A stretch of DNA of 38,700 bases, from positions 1-38,700 of the forward strand of contig ONKB01000009.1 in NCBI GenBank assembly GCA_900318305.1, in the 5' to 3' direction. The DNA is from an uncultured Prevotellaceae bacterium. GTDB lineage: Bacteria; Bacteroidota; Bacteroidia; Bacteroidales; Bacteroidaceae. Below the pieces are notes generated by a model. That model ran no database searches and was not told where the DNA came from. It was given only the letters and a program-made list of their open reading frames with translations. This document shows positions 8,766 to 16,361 of this stretch, piece after piece; position 1 is the stretch's first letter, and each line of letters starts with the position of its first letter. The position numbers were made by a program, and so were the translations under genes.

Positions 8766-9491
8766 ATGGATACAGGGGTACTGAGATGCTGTGATTTGTT
8801 GGTTGGCTACCACGGACATGGAGGAGTGAAACCTGTTGCCGGCAAACTGAACATTACGCTGGAAAGAGGAAAACTGACATGTCTGACAGGGGCAAATGGT
8901 TCGGGCAAGACAACACTTATGCGCACCCTGGACGGATGGCTGCAGCCCTTGGCGGGCAAGGTAATGCTGGATAACAGACCTTTGGAGGAGGTGCCGAAAA
9001 AGGAACTGGCACGGCGCATAGGGGTGGTACTTACTGAACATACGGCAGTTGAGGGATTGTCTGTATTTGATGTAGTATCAACGGGACGCATGCCCTACTG
9101 TGGCTTCTGGGGCATTCTTGGTGACAAAGATAAAAGAATTGTAGCGAGAGCTTTGGAGCAAGTAGGGATGGAATCCTTCTGCAGGAGGAAATTCTGTGAT
9201 TTGAGCGATGGTGAGCGTCAGAAAGTGATGATAGCGAAAGTGCTGGCGCAGCAGACGGACATCATGCTGCTTGACGAGCCTCTGTCGTTCCTGGATGAAG
9301 AGAGCAGAATGGCAATGATGACGCTCCTGCAGGAAGTTGCCCATAAAGAAGGTGCAGCGGTTCTGGTGTCGATTCATGATCTGGAACTGGCTCAAGGTTT
9401 CGCTGATTGTATATGGGAAATACGATGTCACGGCAAAGATGCTCCAGGGGAAATAGTACCCCTAAAACCATCGTTATGTAAAAAGATATAG
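8766..9491 (+). CDS. ABC transporter ATP-binding protein, FecE/BtuD type
   Basis: 241 residues from the ATG at 8766; an in-frame TTG at 8757 lies inside the -7 box and is rejected as start. Walker A GANGSGKT (42-49), signature LSDGERQ (146-152), Walker B IMLLDE (166-171) and the H-loop histidine (His204, SIHD) are all present. The Q-loop position reads VLTEH, without the usual Gln. The sequence is closest to ATPases of iron-siderophore, haem or cobalamin importers. No permease or binding protein is adjacent: tamB diverges upstream and topB follows after 11 nt. It probably energises a permease encoded elsewhere; the substrate cannot be told. Confidence 0.85.
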   Translation: MDTGVLRCCDLLVGYHGHGGVKPVAGKLNITLERGKLTCLTGANGSGKTTLMRTLDGWLQPLAGKVMLDNRPLEEVPKKELARRIGVVLTEHTAVEGLSVFDVVSTGRMPYCGFWGILGDKDKRIVARALEQVGMESFCRRKFCDLSDGERQKVMIAKVLAQQTDIMLLDEPLSFLDEESRMAMMTLLQEVAHKEGAAVLVSIHDLELAQGFADCIWEIRCHGKDAPGEIVPLKPSLCKKI

Positions 9492-9502
9492 GTAGAGTAT
9501 AT

Positions 9503-11509
9503 ATGATTGTATGTATTGCTGAAAAACCGAGCGTGGCGCGAGAGATAGCCAATGTATTAGGAGCTACAGAAAGTCATGAGGGTTACATAGAGGGTAACGG
9601 ATATCAGGTGACATGGACTTTTGGTCATCTGTGTGAGCTGAAATATCCTGAGGACTATAACCCCCAATGGCGCATTTGGAGCCTGGCTTCTTTACCAATC
9701 ATACCCAGCCCATTTGGTATCCGACTGAAAAAAGACAATGGAATTGAGAAACAGTTCCGCATCATAGAGCGTTTGATGAAACATGCCGACAGAATTGTGA
9801 ATTGCGGTGATGCGGGCCAGGAAGGTGAACTGATACAGCGATGGGTGATGCAGAAAGTGGGGGTAACATGCCCGGTAAGCCGGTTGTGGATATCGTCACT
9901 AACGGAGGAATCTATCAGGCAGGGTTTTCAGGAGTTGAAAGACGAGAGCGAGTACAAGTCGTTGTATGAGGCAGGATTGTGCAGGGCTATTGGTGACTGG
10001 CTTCTGGGTATGAATGCCTCCCGACTATATACGCTGAAATATGGCGCCCAGCGGGTAGGGGCTCCACCTTTATCAGTAGGACGTGTGCAGACGCCTACAT
10101 TGGCCATGATAGTCAAGCGTTGTAGGGAAATACGTCACTTTGTGGCTCAGCCTTATTGGGTACTGGCGACGAAATATCGGGACACGCTGTTCACGGCGAT
10201 ATCGGGAAAATATGACTCAGAAGAAGAAGGAAAAGCGGCACTTGAGCGTATCAAAGGGAAGGATTTCGTCGTTAATGAGGTGTCTAAGAAGAAAGGCTCA
10301 GAAGCTCCTCCCCATTTGTTGGACTTGACCTCGTTGCAAGTGGAATGTAACCGCAAATTTGGTTTCTCAGCCGATACGACATTAAAGTTGATACAAGGAT
10401 TGTATGAGAAAAAATACACGACATATCCCCGTGTGGACACGACTTATCTGAGTGATGATATTTACCCCAAATGTGGAGGAATATTAAATGGGATGAGTCA
10501 GTATGCGGCATTGGTGTCACCCCTCAAAGGAAAGAAACTGCCAAAGAGAAAAAAATATTTTGACTCATCGAAGGTAACCGATCATCATGCGATTATACCT
10601 ACAGGAGTGACTCCTAAGGGGCTTAGTGATGCTGAACAGAAAGTTTATGATCTCGTGGCAAGGCATTTCATAGCGGTTTTCTATCCCGATTGTCAGTTTA
10701 TGACAACGACGGTCAGCGGGAGTGTGGAAAAGGATTTGTTTCGTGTTACAGGGAAACAGATAGAGGAAGAAGGCTGGCACAGCGTGTTTGCAATAGGTGT
10801 AAAAGAGAAGGCAGATGACGATGATGAGTCCCAGAAGGAAGAAGAGTGTGTACTTCCTCAGTTTGTCAAAGGGGAAAGCGGAAGTCACGAGCCGCAGTTG
10901 TCGAAAAAAATGACAACGCCACCGAAACCTTATACTGAGGCAACATTATTGCGCGCCATGGAAACAGCGGGAAAGAGCGTTGAGGACGAGACCCTGCGTG
11001 AGAGCATGAAGGAGAATGGCATAGGCCGTCCCTCAACCCGTGCGGCAATAATAGAGACTTTATTCCGCCGCCGTTATATACAGAAGGAACGCAAGAGTAT
11101 CTTCAGTACGGTAACGGGTGAGGAACTCATTGATGTTATCCATGAGGAGTTGCTCAAGAGCGCAGAACTGACAGGTCGCTGGGAGAAGAAACTGCGTGAT
11201 ATAGAGAATCATAAATATGGTGCAGGGCAGTTTGTGGATGATATGAAACAAATGGTCAAAGAGATAGTCGGCGAGGTGCTTGCAGACAATAGTAGCCGGC
11301 GGGTAGCTGTAACAAAAGAAAACACGCGAGCAAAGAAATCCAAATCTGTGGCCAAACCAAAAATCAAAACCACAACTGGTGTGGAGAGTATAAAAGAGGG
11401 TGACGAGTGCCCTGTGTGTCATAAAGGATATGTTATAAAAGGGAACAAAGCCTTCGGCTGCTCACAATGGAAAGAAGGATGTTTGTTCCGGTTGCCATTT
11501 GAACAATAA
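9503..11509 (+). CDS. topB: DNA topoisomerase III
   Basis: 668 residues, type IA topoisomerase. The N-terminal Toprim domain starts IAEKPSVA with the catalytic Glu7 and has the acidic motif GDAGQEGE (Asp103, Glu107, Glu109), with Gln where most family members have Arg. The nucleophile is Tyr308 in TTYPRVDTTYLS. The C-terminus carries a four-cysteine zinc element (Cys636, 639, 653, 660) after a Lys-rich linker. Function: relaxation and decatenation of single-stranded or hemicatenated DNA during replication and recombination. It follows the ABC ATPase by 11 nt and precedes the PorE-like gene by 28 nt. The gene looks chromosomal; I see no conjugative neighbours. Confidence 0.93.
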   Translation: MIVCIAEKPSVAREIANVLGATESHEGYIEGNGYQVTWTFGHLCELKYPEDYNPQWRIWSLASLPIIPSPFGIRLKKDNGIEKQFRIIERLMKHADRIVNCGDAGQEGELIQRWVMQKVGVTCPVSRLWISSLTEESIRQGFQELKDESEYKSLYEAGLCRAIGDWLLGMNASRLYTLKYGAQRVGAPPLSVGRVQTPTLAMIVKRCREIRHFVAQPYWVLATKYRDTLFTAISGKYDSEEEGKAALERIKGKDFVVNEVSKKKGSEAPPHLLDLTSLQVECNRKFGFSADTTLKLIQGLYEKKYTTYPRVDTTYLSDDIYPKCGGILNGMSQYAALVSPLKGKKLPKRKKYFDSSKVTDHHAIIPTGVTPKGLSDAEQKVYDLVARHFIAVFYPDCQFMTTTVSGSVEKDLFRVTGKQIEEEGWHSVFAIGVKEKADDDDESQKEEECVLPQFVKGESGSHEPQLSKKMTTPPKPYTEATLLRAMETAGKSVEDETLRESMKENGIGRPSTRAAIIETLFRRRYIQKERKSIFSTVTGEELIDVIHEELLKSAELTGRWEKKLRDIENHKYGAGQFVDDMKQMVKEIVGEVLADNSSRRVAVTKENTRAKKSKSVAKPKIKTTTGVESIKEGDECPVCHKGYVIKGNKAFGCSQWKEGCLFRLPFEQ

Positions 11510-11537
11510 AAAGCAGTTTTTTGAGTTAATACTATTG

Positions 11538-13712
11538 ATGAGAAACTGTATACAGATATTGACAGCTCTGCTTCTGCTGGTATCCTGTGGACCTGAGAAG
11601 TTTATCAAGAGAGGTAATGAGGCGTTTTATATAGGGGAGTATTATGAGGCTTCTCTCCAATATGCTAAGGCATATGCCAAAATTCCTGCATCAGAGAAGG
11701 AGAAAAGAGGTGAGTTAGCATATAAAATAGGAGAAAGCAACCGGTTGTGCAATTATAGTATCAAGGCTTTGGCAGGTTACCGTAACGCTGCCCGATTTAA
11801 ATATACAGACACGTTAACATATTACTATCTTGCAGAGATGGAGCGTGTAGGGAAAGACTATAAGAATGCTGCGCTGCATTATGAGGAGTTTCTGAAAGCA
11901 AATGCCGGCGACAAGGCGGCATTGATAGGATTGCAGAGCTGTGCTGCGGCTCCTGAGTGGAAAGCCAGAGGTTCAAACTACACGGTGCATGAAGACAAGA
12001 CGTTTAACTCACGGTTTGACGATTTCTGCCCTGTACTTATGGGTGACCGACTCTTTCTATCCTCAACACGCCGAGATGCCGAGGGTGACGAAATCAGTGG
12101 TATAACGGGTATGGAGTATGGGGATATTTTCTATGCTGCCAAGGATGAAAAGGGCAAATGGAAAAAAATAGAGTCGGTAGGGACTGGTGTGAATACGGCG
12201 TTTGATGAAGGAGCTTGCTGTTTTTCCCCCGACGGTAGCACAATGTATTTTACCCGTTGCCGCTGGGATGCCAATTATCCTCGTCTGGCTGAGATATACA
12301 AGTCGTCGCGTTCGGACGCATCATGGGGAGAAGCACAGTTGTGTGTACTAAGCCATGATACCTTAACAACTTTTGCCCATCCTGCGGTGTCACCTGATGG
12401 AAGGTATTTGTATTTTGTCTCTAACATGCCAGGAGGACAAGGTGGACTGGATATATGGCGTGCTGAGATTATGGGAGATGGCTTCGGACTGATGGAGAAC
12501 CTGGGACCTGAAATCAATACGCCAGGAAATGAGATGTTTCCCTCTTTCCGCCCGAATGGGGAACTGTATTTCTCAACGAACGGCCGAATAGGCATGGGTG
12601 GACTGGATTTGTACAAAGCAGTTCCCGACACTTCGTTGTCCCACTTATGGAAGTTGGAACATCTGCCAAGTCCCATGAATTCCAATGGAGATGATTTCGG
12701 CATGACTTTTGACGGAATTCACAATCGGGGCTATTTCTGCTCAAACAGGACAAACCGTCGTGGATGGGATAAGATATATACCTTTGAATGTCCTGAGATT
12801 ATCCAGTCGGTAAAAGGATGGGTATATGAGCAAGACGGTTATGAGTTGCCTAAGGCCATTGTGTATATGGTAGGTGATGATGGTACAAATGAGAAACTGA
12901 GCGTCAAACTGGATGGTTCTTTTGACGTTGAGGTAAAGCCAAATGTTAATTACCTCTTTCTTGCAACCTGTGAGGGATACATGAACTACAATCAAATGCT
13001 CAAAGTGGGAACTGTGAAGGAATCTCATGTAGATACTCTGCAATTCCCCCTGCCGTCGGCACGTATACCAGTATTGGTTCACAATGTGTTTTATGAATTC
13101 AACAAGGCTGTTATTACTCCTGAGTCAGAGCCTGCACTTAATGCTCTGGTCAATTTGTTAAAACAAAATCCATCAATTGCCATAGAGTTAAGTGCTCATT
13201 GTGACTATAGAGGTTCGCAGGAGTATAATGTTAAACTGTCCCAGCATAGGGCTGATGCAGTCGTGAACTATCTTGTTTCGCATGGTATTGCCAAGGACAG
13301 GGTGATTCCCAAGGGATACGGAAAGTTGAAGCCCAAAGTCATCACGGGTAAATTTGCAGAACGATATCCGTTCCTGAAGGCAGGCGATGAACTGACAGAG
13401 GAATTTATCAAAAAACTCCCTCCAGGTCAGCAAGACACATGCAATGCGTTGAACCGTCGAACCGAGTTTTCTGTAATGGAAACCACATATGGGTTATTGG
13501 ATAAGAACGGTAACTTGAATACAGGAAATCTTGTCAAACAGAATGCCCAGAAAAAAGCTGCCATAAAGGAGGCTCAAGAGGCAAAACAGGATGCGGCTGA
13601 CAAATCTGATAATCAGAAAAAGGCAGAAAACCCTGAGAAGAAAGAAGCATCCGCACCTCCGCAAAAATCCAAGGAAAAGAAACCACTTCCGTCGGATAGA
13701 CAAGCCCGATAG
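11538..13712 (+). CDS. porE: PorE-like T9SS lipoprotein: TPR, PD40 propeller, CRD and OmpA-C domains
   Basis: 724 residues from the ATG at 11538, which gives a clean lipobox ending at Cys17 (LLLVSC); an upstream in-frame ATG at 11499 would overlap topB and spoil the signal. Domains in order: TPR-like helices (~20-140); a beta-propeller with PD40 signatures such as FSPDGSTMYFT, VSPDGRYLYFVSN and FRPNGELYFST (~150-415); a carboxypeptidase-regulatory-like fold (~422-500); an OmpA-C peptidoglycan-binding domain (~510-650) with HCDYRGSQEYNVKLSQHRAD, where Asp556 and Arg571 are the expected diaminopimelate contacts; and a Lys/Glu/Ala-rich tail (~665-724). This domain order matches PorE of Porphyromonas gingivalis, which ties the type IX secretion ring to peptidoglycan. 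Other OmpA-family lipoproteins share parts of the plan, so the symbol is probable, not certain. Confidence 0.75.
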   Translation: MRNCIQILTALLLLVSCGPEKFIKRGNEAFYIGEYYEASLQYAKAYAKIPASEKEKRGELAYKIGESNRLCNYSIKALAGYRNAARFKYTDTLTYYYLAEMERVGKDYKNAALHYEEFLKANAGDKAALIGLQSCAAAPEWKARGSNYTVHEDKTFNSRFDDFCPVLMGDRLFLSSTRRDAEGDEISGITGMEYGDIFYAAKDEKGKWKKIESVGTGVNTAFDEGACCFSPDGSTMYFTRCRWDANYPRLAEIYKSSRSDASWGEAQLCVLSHDTLTTFAHPAVSPDGRYLYFVSNMPGGQGGLDIWRAEIMGDGFGLMENLGPEINTPGNEMFPSFRPNGELYFSTNGRIGMGGLDLYKAVPDTSLSHLWKLEHLPSPMNSNGDDFGMTFDGIHNRGYFCSNRTNRRGWDKIYTFECPEIIQSVKGWVYEQDGYELPKAIVYMVGDDGTNEKLSVKLDGSFDVEVKPNVNYLFLATCEGYMNYNQMLKVGTVKESHVDTLQFPLPSARIPVLVHNVFYEFNKAVITPESEPALNALVNLLKQNPSIAIELSAHCDYRGSQEYNVKLSQHRADAVVNYLVSHGIAKDRVIPKGYGKLKPKVITGKFAERYPFLKAGDELTEEFIKKLPPGQQDTCNALNRRTEFSVMETTYGLLDKNGNLNTGNLVKQNAQKKAAIKEAQEAKQDAADKSDNQKKAENPEKKEASAPPQKSKEKKPLPSDRQAR

Positions 13713-13737
13713 CCCTAAAAGGTCCTTAAATCATTTG

Positions 13738-14616
13738 CTATTTCTCCGACCAGACAACACCTGCCAATATAAGAACTAACCCCAAGGCGATAGAGAAATT
13801 CATGTCTTCGTCCATGAAAAGAATTGAGACAATTGCTGCGGCAACAGGATTGATATAGAGATAGTAAGAAGATTTAAGGACGCCAATTTGTTCCATAACG
13901 ATATTCCACCAGACGTAACACAGGAATGATGCAATCACGGCCAGAAAAAGCAAATTACAGATAATTACAGGGTCCTTGAACAGGACGATACTGTCGCAAG
14001 GGGAGAATAAGGGGAGAAATGGCATAATGGTTACCCAACCATAGAAAAAAACTTTTCTGGTGATGAACATGACATCGTATCTGTTGGCCAAGGGCTTGAT
14101 GAGCAAACTGTAGAAAGCCCAAAGAAGAGCTGCAAGGAAAGCAAGAGCATCACCTAATAGCGAGGGCACTATATTGAAGTTGCCTTTGAATACAAGCAAT
14201 GCGATGCCAGCCAATGCAATGAAAAGACCTGTAACGAAATTGGTGGTTATCACCTGTCTCTCCTGTTTTGTGAGGAATGCGACCAAGGTTGTTAGCAGGG
14301 GAGTGAATGCTATGATAAATGAGACATCGGTGGTTTGAGCAAAGTGCAATCCGTAATTCTCGGCCATGAAATAGCATGAACCGCCAGTTAATCCTGTCAG
14401 GAACAATATACCCTCGTCTCTCCAACTGTCTGCCAGAAGACGTTTGTGATTGAATGCCAGAAGAAGAAAATAGGAAAGGATAAAGCGATAGAAGAAAATC
14501 AACACTTCAGGCATTCCGTGGAGAATCAAGGTTTTGGAAGAGGCAAATGTGCTACCCCAAATGGCCATAACGATTATGCCCAAAACATGATACCTTATTT
14601 TCCCGGGAGCCTTCAT
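13738..14616 (-). CDS. EamA/DMT family transporter
   Basis: 292 residues from the ATG at 14616 (MKAPGKIRYHV); a TTG two codons upstream is the only alternative. The protein is almost wholly hydrophobic, with about ten membrane segments in two EamA repeats. It shows the typical N-terminal MAIWGSTFASSK and, later, LLWAFYSLLIKPL. Family members export amino acids, metabolites or nucleotide sugars; the substrate is not predictable from sequence. It converges with the PorE-like gene (25 nt gap, no strong hairpin) and diverges from the chromate transporter pair. Confidence 0.85.
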   Translation of the reverse strand: MKAPGKIRYHVLGIIVMAIWGSTFASSKTLILHGMPEVLIFFYRFILSYFLLLAFNHKRLLADSWRDEGILFLTGLTGGSCYFMAENYGLHFAQTTDVSFIIAFTPLLTTLVAFLTKQERQVITTNFVTGLFIALAGIALLVFKGNFNIVPSLLGDALAFLAALLWAFYSLLIKPLANRYDVMFITRKVFFYGWVTIMPFLPLFSPCDSIVLFKDPVIICNLLFLAVIASFLCYVWWNIVMEQIGVLKSSYYLYINPVAAAIVSILFMDEDMNFSIALGLVLILAGVVWSEK

Positions 14617-14644
14617 TGACAAAAAGAAATATTCTTTTAAGGTG

Positions 14645-14652
14645 CAAAATTA
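14645..14652 (-). promoter_or_regulatory. -7 box of the EamA transporter gene
   Basis: Minus-strand TAATTTTG, 28 nt upstream of the ATG at 14616. It is divergent from the box at 14696-14703. Confidence 0.5.
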
Positions 14653-14695
14653 GATATTTTCCTGACAATTGTCCATTGCAATACGATTTTATCGT

Positions 14696-14703
14696 TATTT
14701 TTG
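14696..14703 (+). promoter_or_regulatory. -7 box of the chromate transporter operon
   Basis: TATTTTTG ends 19 nt before the ATG at 14723. A TTG at 14676-14678 lies 17 nt upstream. The box falls inside the longest possible reading frame, which argues for the shorter start of the following gene. Confidence 0.55.
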
Positions 14704-14722
14704 TATTCAAAATATATGTAAG

Positions 14723-15283
14723 ATGGGTATATGTTTAGAAGGGTTCCGCACATGCTTTAAAATGGGGCTGTTTACCTTGGGAGGCGGCTATGCGATGATA
14801 CCTATCATGCAGCGAGAAGTAGTAGATAAGCACAAGTGGCTTTCGGATGAGGATTTTATGGATATTATATCCTTGTCTCAAGTTCTTCCTGGCGTTTTTG
14901 CCGTTAATATGAGTGCCTATATAGGTTACCGACTTAAAGGAGTATGGGGTGCAATGTGTTTTACACTTGGTACCATCCTGCCGAGTTTTGTTATTATACT
15001 ACTATTAGCTTTGTGCTTTTATAATTACAACCAATGGCATTGGCTTGAGGCAATATTCAAAGGTATTCGTCCAGCTGTAGTGGCGTTGATTGCTGCTCCG
15101 TGTGTGAGAATGTGGAAGACTGCCAATATAAAATTGAATACGGTATGGGTACCTGTACTGATAGCTACATTGATATGGCTTGTTGGTGTTTCGCCCGTCT
15201 GGGTTATTGTGGCTGTCGTTGTTGGCGCATATTTATATGGCAGGGTCCTGAAAATGGATGAAGAGAAGGAGGAACGCTTATGA
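14723..15283 (+). CDS. Chromate transporter, N-terminal half protein (CHR family)
   Basis: 186 residues from the ATG at 14723 (MGICLEGFRTCFKMGLF). A TTG at 14669 would extend the frame but lies upstream of the promoter box. The CHR signature FTLGGGYAMIPIMQ is near the N-terminus, followed by SQVLPGVFAVN and about six membrane segments. In the short-chain CHR family two half-size proteins encoded side by side form the transporter. The gene overlaps the next one by 4 nt (ATGA), so the two are translationally coupled. Family role: chromate efflux, possibly other oxyanions; the native substrate here is unknown. Confidence 0.85.
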   Translation: MGICLEGFRTCFKMGLFTLGGGYAMIPIMQREVVDKHKWLSDEDFMDIISLSQVLPGVFAVNMSAYIGYRLKGVWGAMCFTLGTILPSFVIILLLALCFYNYNQWHWLEAIFKGIRPAVVALIAAPCVRMWKTANIKLNTVWVPVLIATLIWLVGVSPVWVIVAVVVGAYLYGRVLKMDEEKEERL

Positions 15284-15855
15284 TTTTTCTTCAGTTATTC
15301 TATACATTCTTCTTTATCGGCTTATTTGGTTTCGGTGGTGGCTATGCCATGATTTCTATGATACAGGGAGAGGTAGTGACGAATCATCATTGGCTGACAA
15401 CACAAGAATTTACCGATGTGCTGGCTGTCAGCCAAATGACTCCAGGTCCCATTGGCATCAATGCTGCTACCTTTACGGGGTACAGGGCTGTTGTCAATGC
15501 CGGATACTCCCCGTTAATGGGTTCTTTGGGTAGTGCGCTGGCTACATTTGCAGAGGTGTTACCCCAATTCCTGCTGATGATTTTGGTGCTGCGCATCCTT
15601 TTGAACTATTGGGGTCATCCCATAAAGAACATGATTTTTTCAGCTTTACGTCCAACTATTGTTGGTATTATCGCTGCAGCTTCCTTGTTGCTGATGACAT
15701 CAGAGAATTTCAGTTCTCCTGATGTGTCTCTATGGCAGTTTTGCATTAGCATATTCCTGTTTTTGGCAACGTTTATCGGAATAATGCGTTTTAATATAAG
15801 TCCGATAAGAATGATCTGCCTGTGCGGTATAGCGGGTTTTGTACTTTATTATTAA
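15280..15855 (+). CDS. Chromate transporter, C-terminal half protein (CHR family)
   Basis: 191 residues. It repeats the architecture of the preceding gene with GLFGFGGGYAMISMIQ near the N-terminus, then SQMTPGPIGINAATFTGY and hydrophobic segments to the end. Start and stop overlap the preceding gene by 4 nt. Together they make a split CHR transporter. The downstream DUF1232 gene begins 15 nt after its stop and is probably co-transcribed. Confidence 0.87.
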   Translation: MIFLQLFYTFFFIGLFGFGGGYAMISMIQGEVVTNHHWLTTQEFTDVLAVSQMTPGPIGINAATFTGYRAVVNAGYSPLMGSLGSALATFAEVLPQFLLMILVLRILLNYWGHPIKNMIFSALRPTIVGIIAAASLLLMTSENFSSPDVSLWQFCISIFLFLATFIGIMRFNISPIRMICLCGIAGFVLYY

Positions 15856-15870
15856 TTTTTGGAGTAAATA

Positions 15871-16287
15871 ATGAATAAGAGGTTAGAAAACATAAAGGAA
15901 GAAGTGATTCGTCAGTTCCGTGAAGGAAAATGGCAGAAGGAGGCAGCTGAATATATTGCTGACAACAGGAAAATGAAAACATTGCTGGCAGCGGTGCTTT
16001 ATTTTTTTAAGCGGCGTTCTCTTGCTCCTGTATTGAAGGATGTCATCCTTCTTTATTATTATGTTAAGGATATTGTGGAAGGATATTATAAGGATTATAA
16101 TTACGGCAAATTGATTTTTATTGTTGGTGCATTATTGTATGTCGTTTCCCCGCTGGATGTAATACCTGATTTCCTGACAGGGATTGGCTTGCTGGATGAT
16201 GCCGCCTTGATAACTTATGCACTCCATCTTACAGATAAAGAATTACAACGATATTTCACATGGCGCAAGCTCAGCACAAAGAAATAA
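15871..16287 (+). CDS. YkvA/DUF1232 family membrane protein
   Basis: 138 residues. The diagnostic DUF1232 core lies at ~88-120 (LIFIVGALLYVVSPLDVIPDF, then GLLDDAALI), a short helical membrane hairpin. The N-terminal ~60 residues are charged and probably cytoplasmic. The biochemical role of this family is not established. It trails the chromate transporter pair by 15 nt in the same direction; no functional link can be claimed from that alone. Confidence 0.85.
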   Translation: MNKRLENIKEEVIRQFREGKWQKEAAEYIADNRKMKTLLAAVLYFFKRRSLAPVLKDVILLYYYVKDIVEGYYKDYNYGKLIFIVGALLYVVSPLDVIPDFLTGIGLLDDAALITYALHLTDKELQRYFTWRKLSTKK

Positions 16288-16304
16288 TATTTCGTTTATT
16301 CATT

Positions 16305-16312
16305 TAACTTTG
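16305..16312 (+). promoter_or_regulatory. -7 box of the large outer-membrane barrel gene
   Basis: TAACTTTG matches TAnnTTTG, 49 nt before the GTG start at 16362. No clear -33 TTG is seen. Confidence 0.5.
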
Positions 16313-16361
16313 CAGAGGGATAATCATCTTAACAGTGTAATCGGCTAAAAACATTATTTGC

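Noticed and set aside
11499-11540. Upstream ATG for the PorE-like lipoprotein
   Set aside because: It overlaps topB and adds 13 residues before a good lipoprotein signal; the ATG at 11538 fits better.
14669-14722. TTG start extending the first chromate transporter half
   Set aside because: The extension contains the -7 promoter box and is not typical of the family N-terminus.
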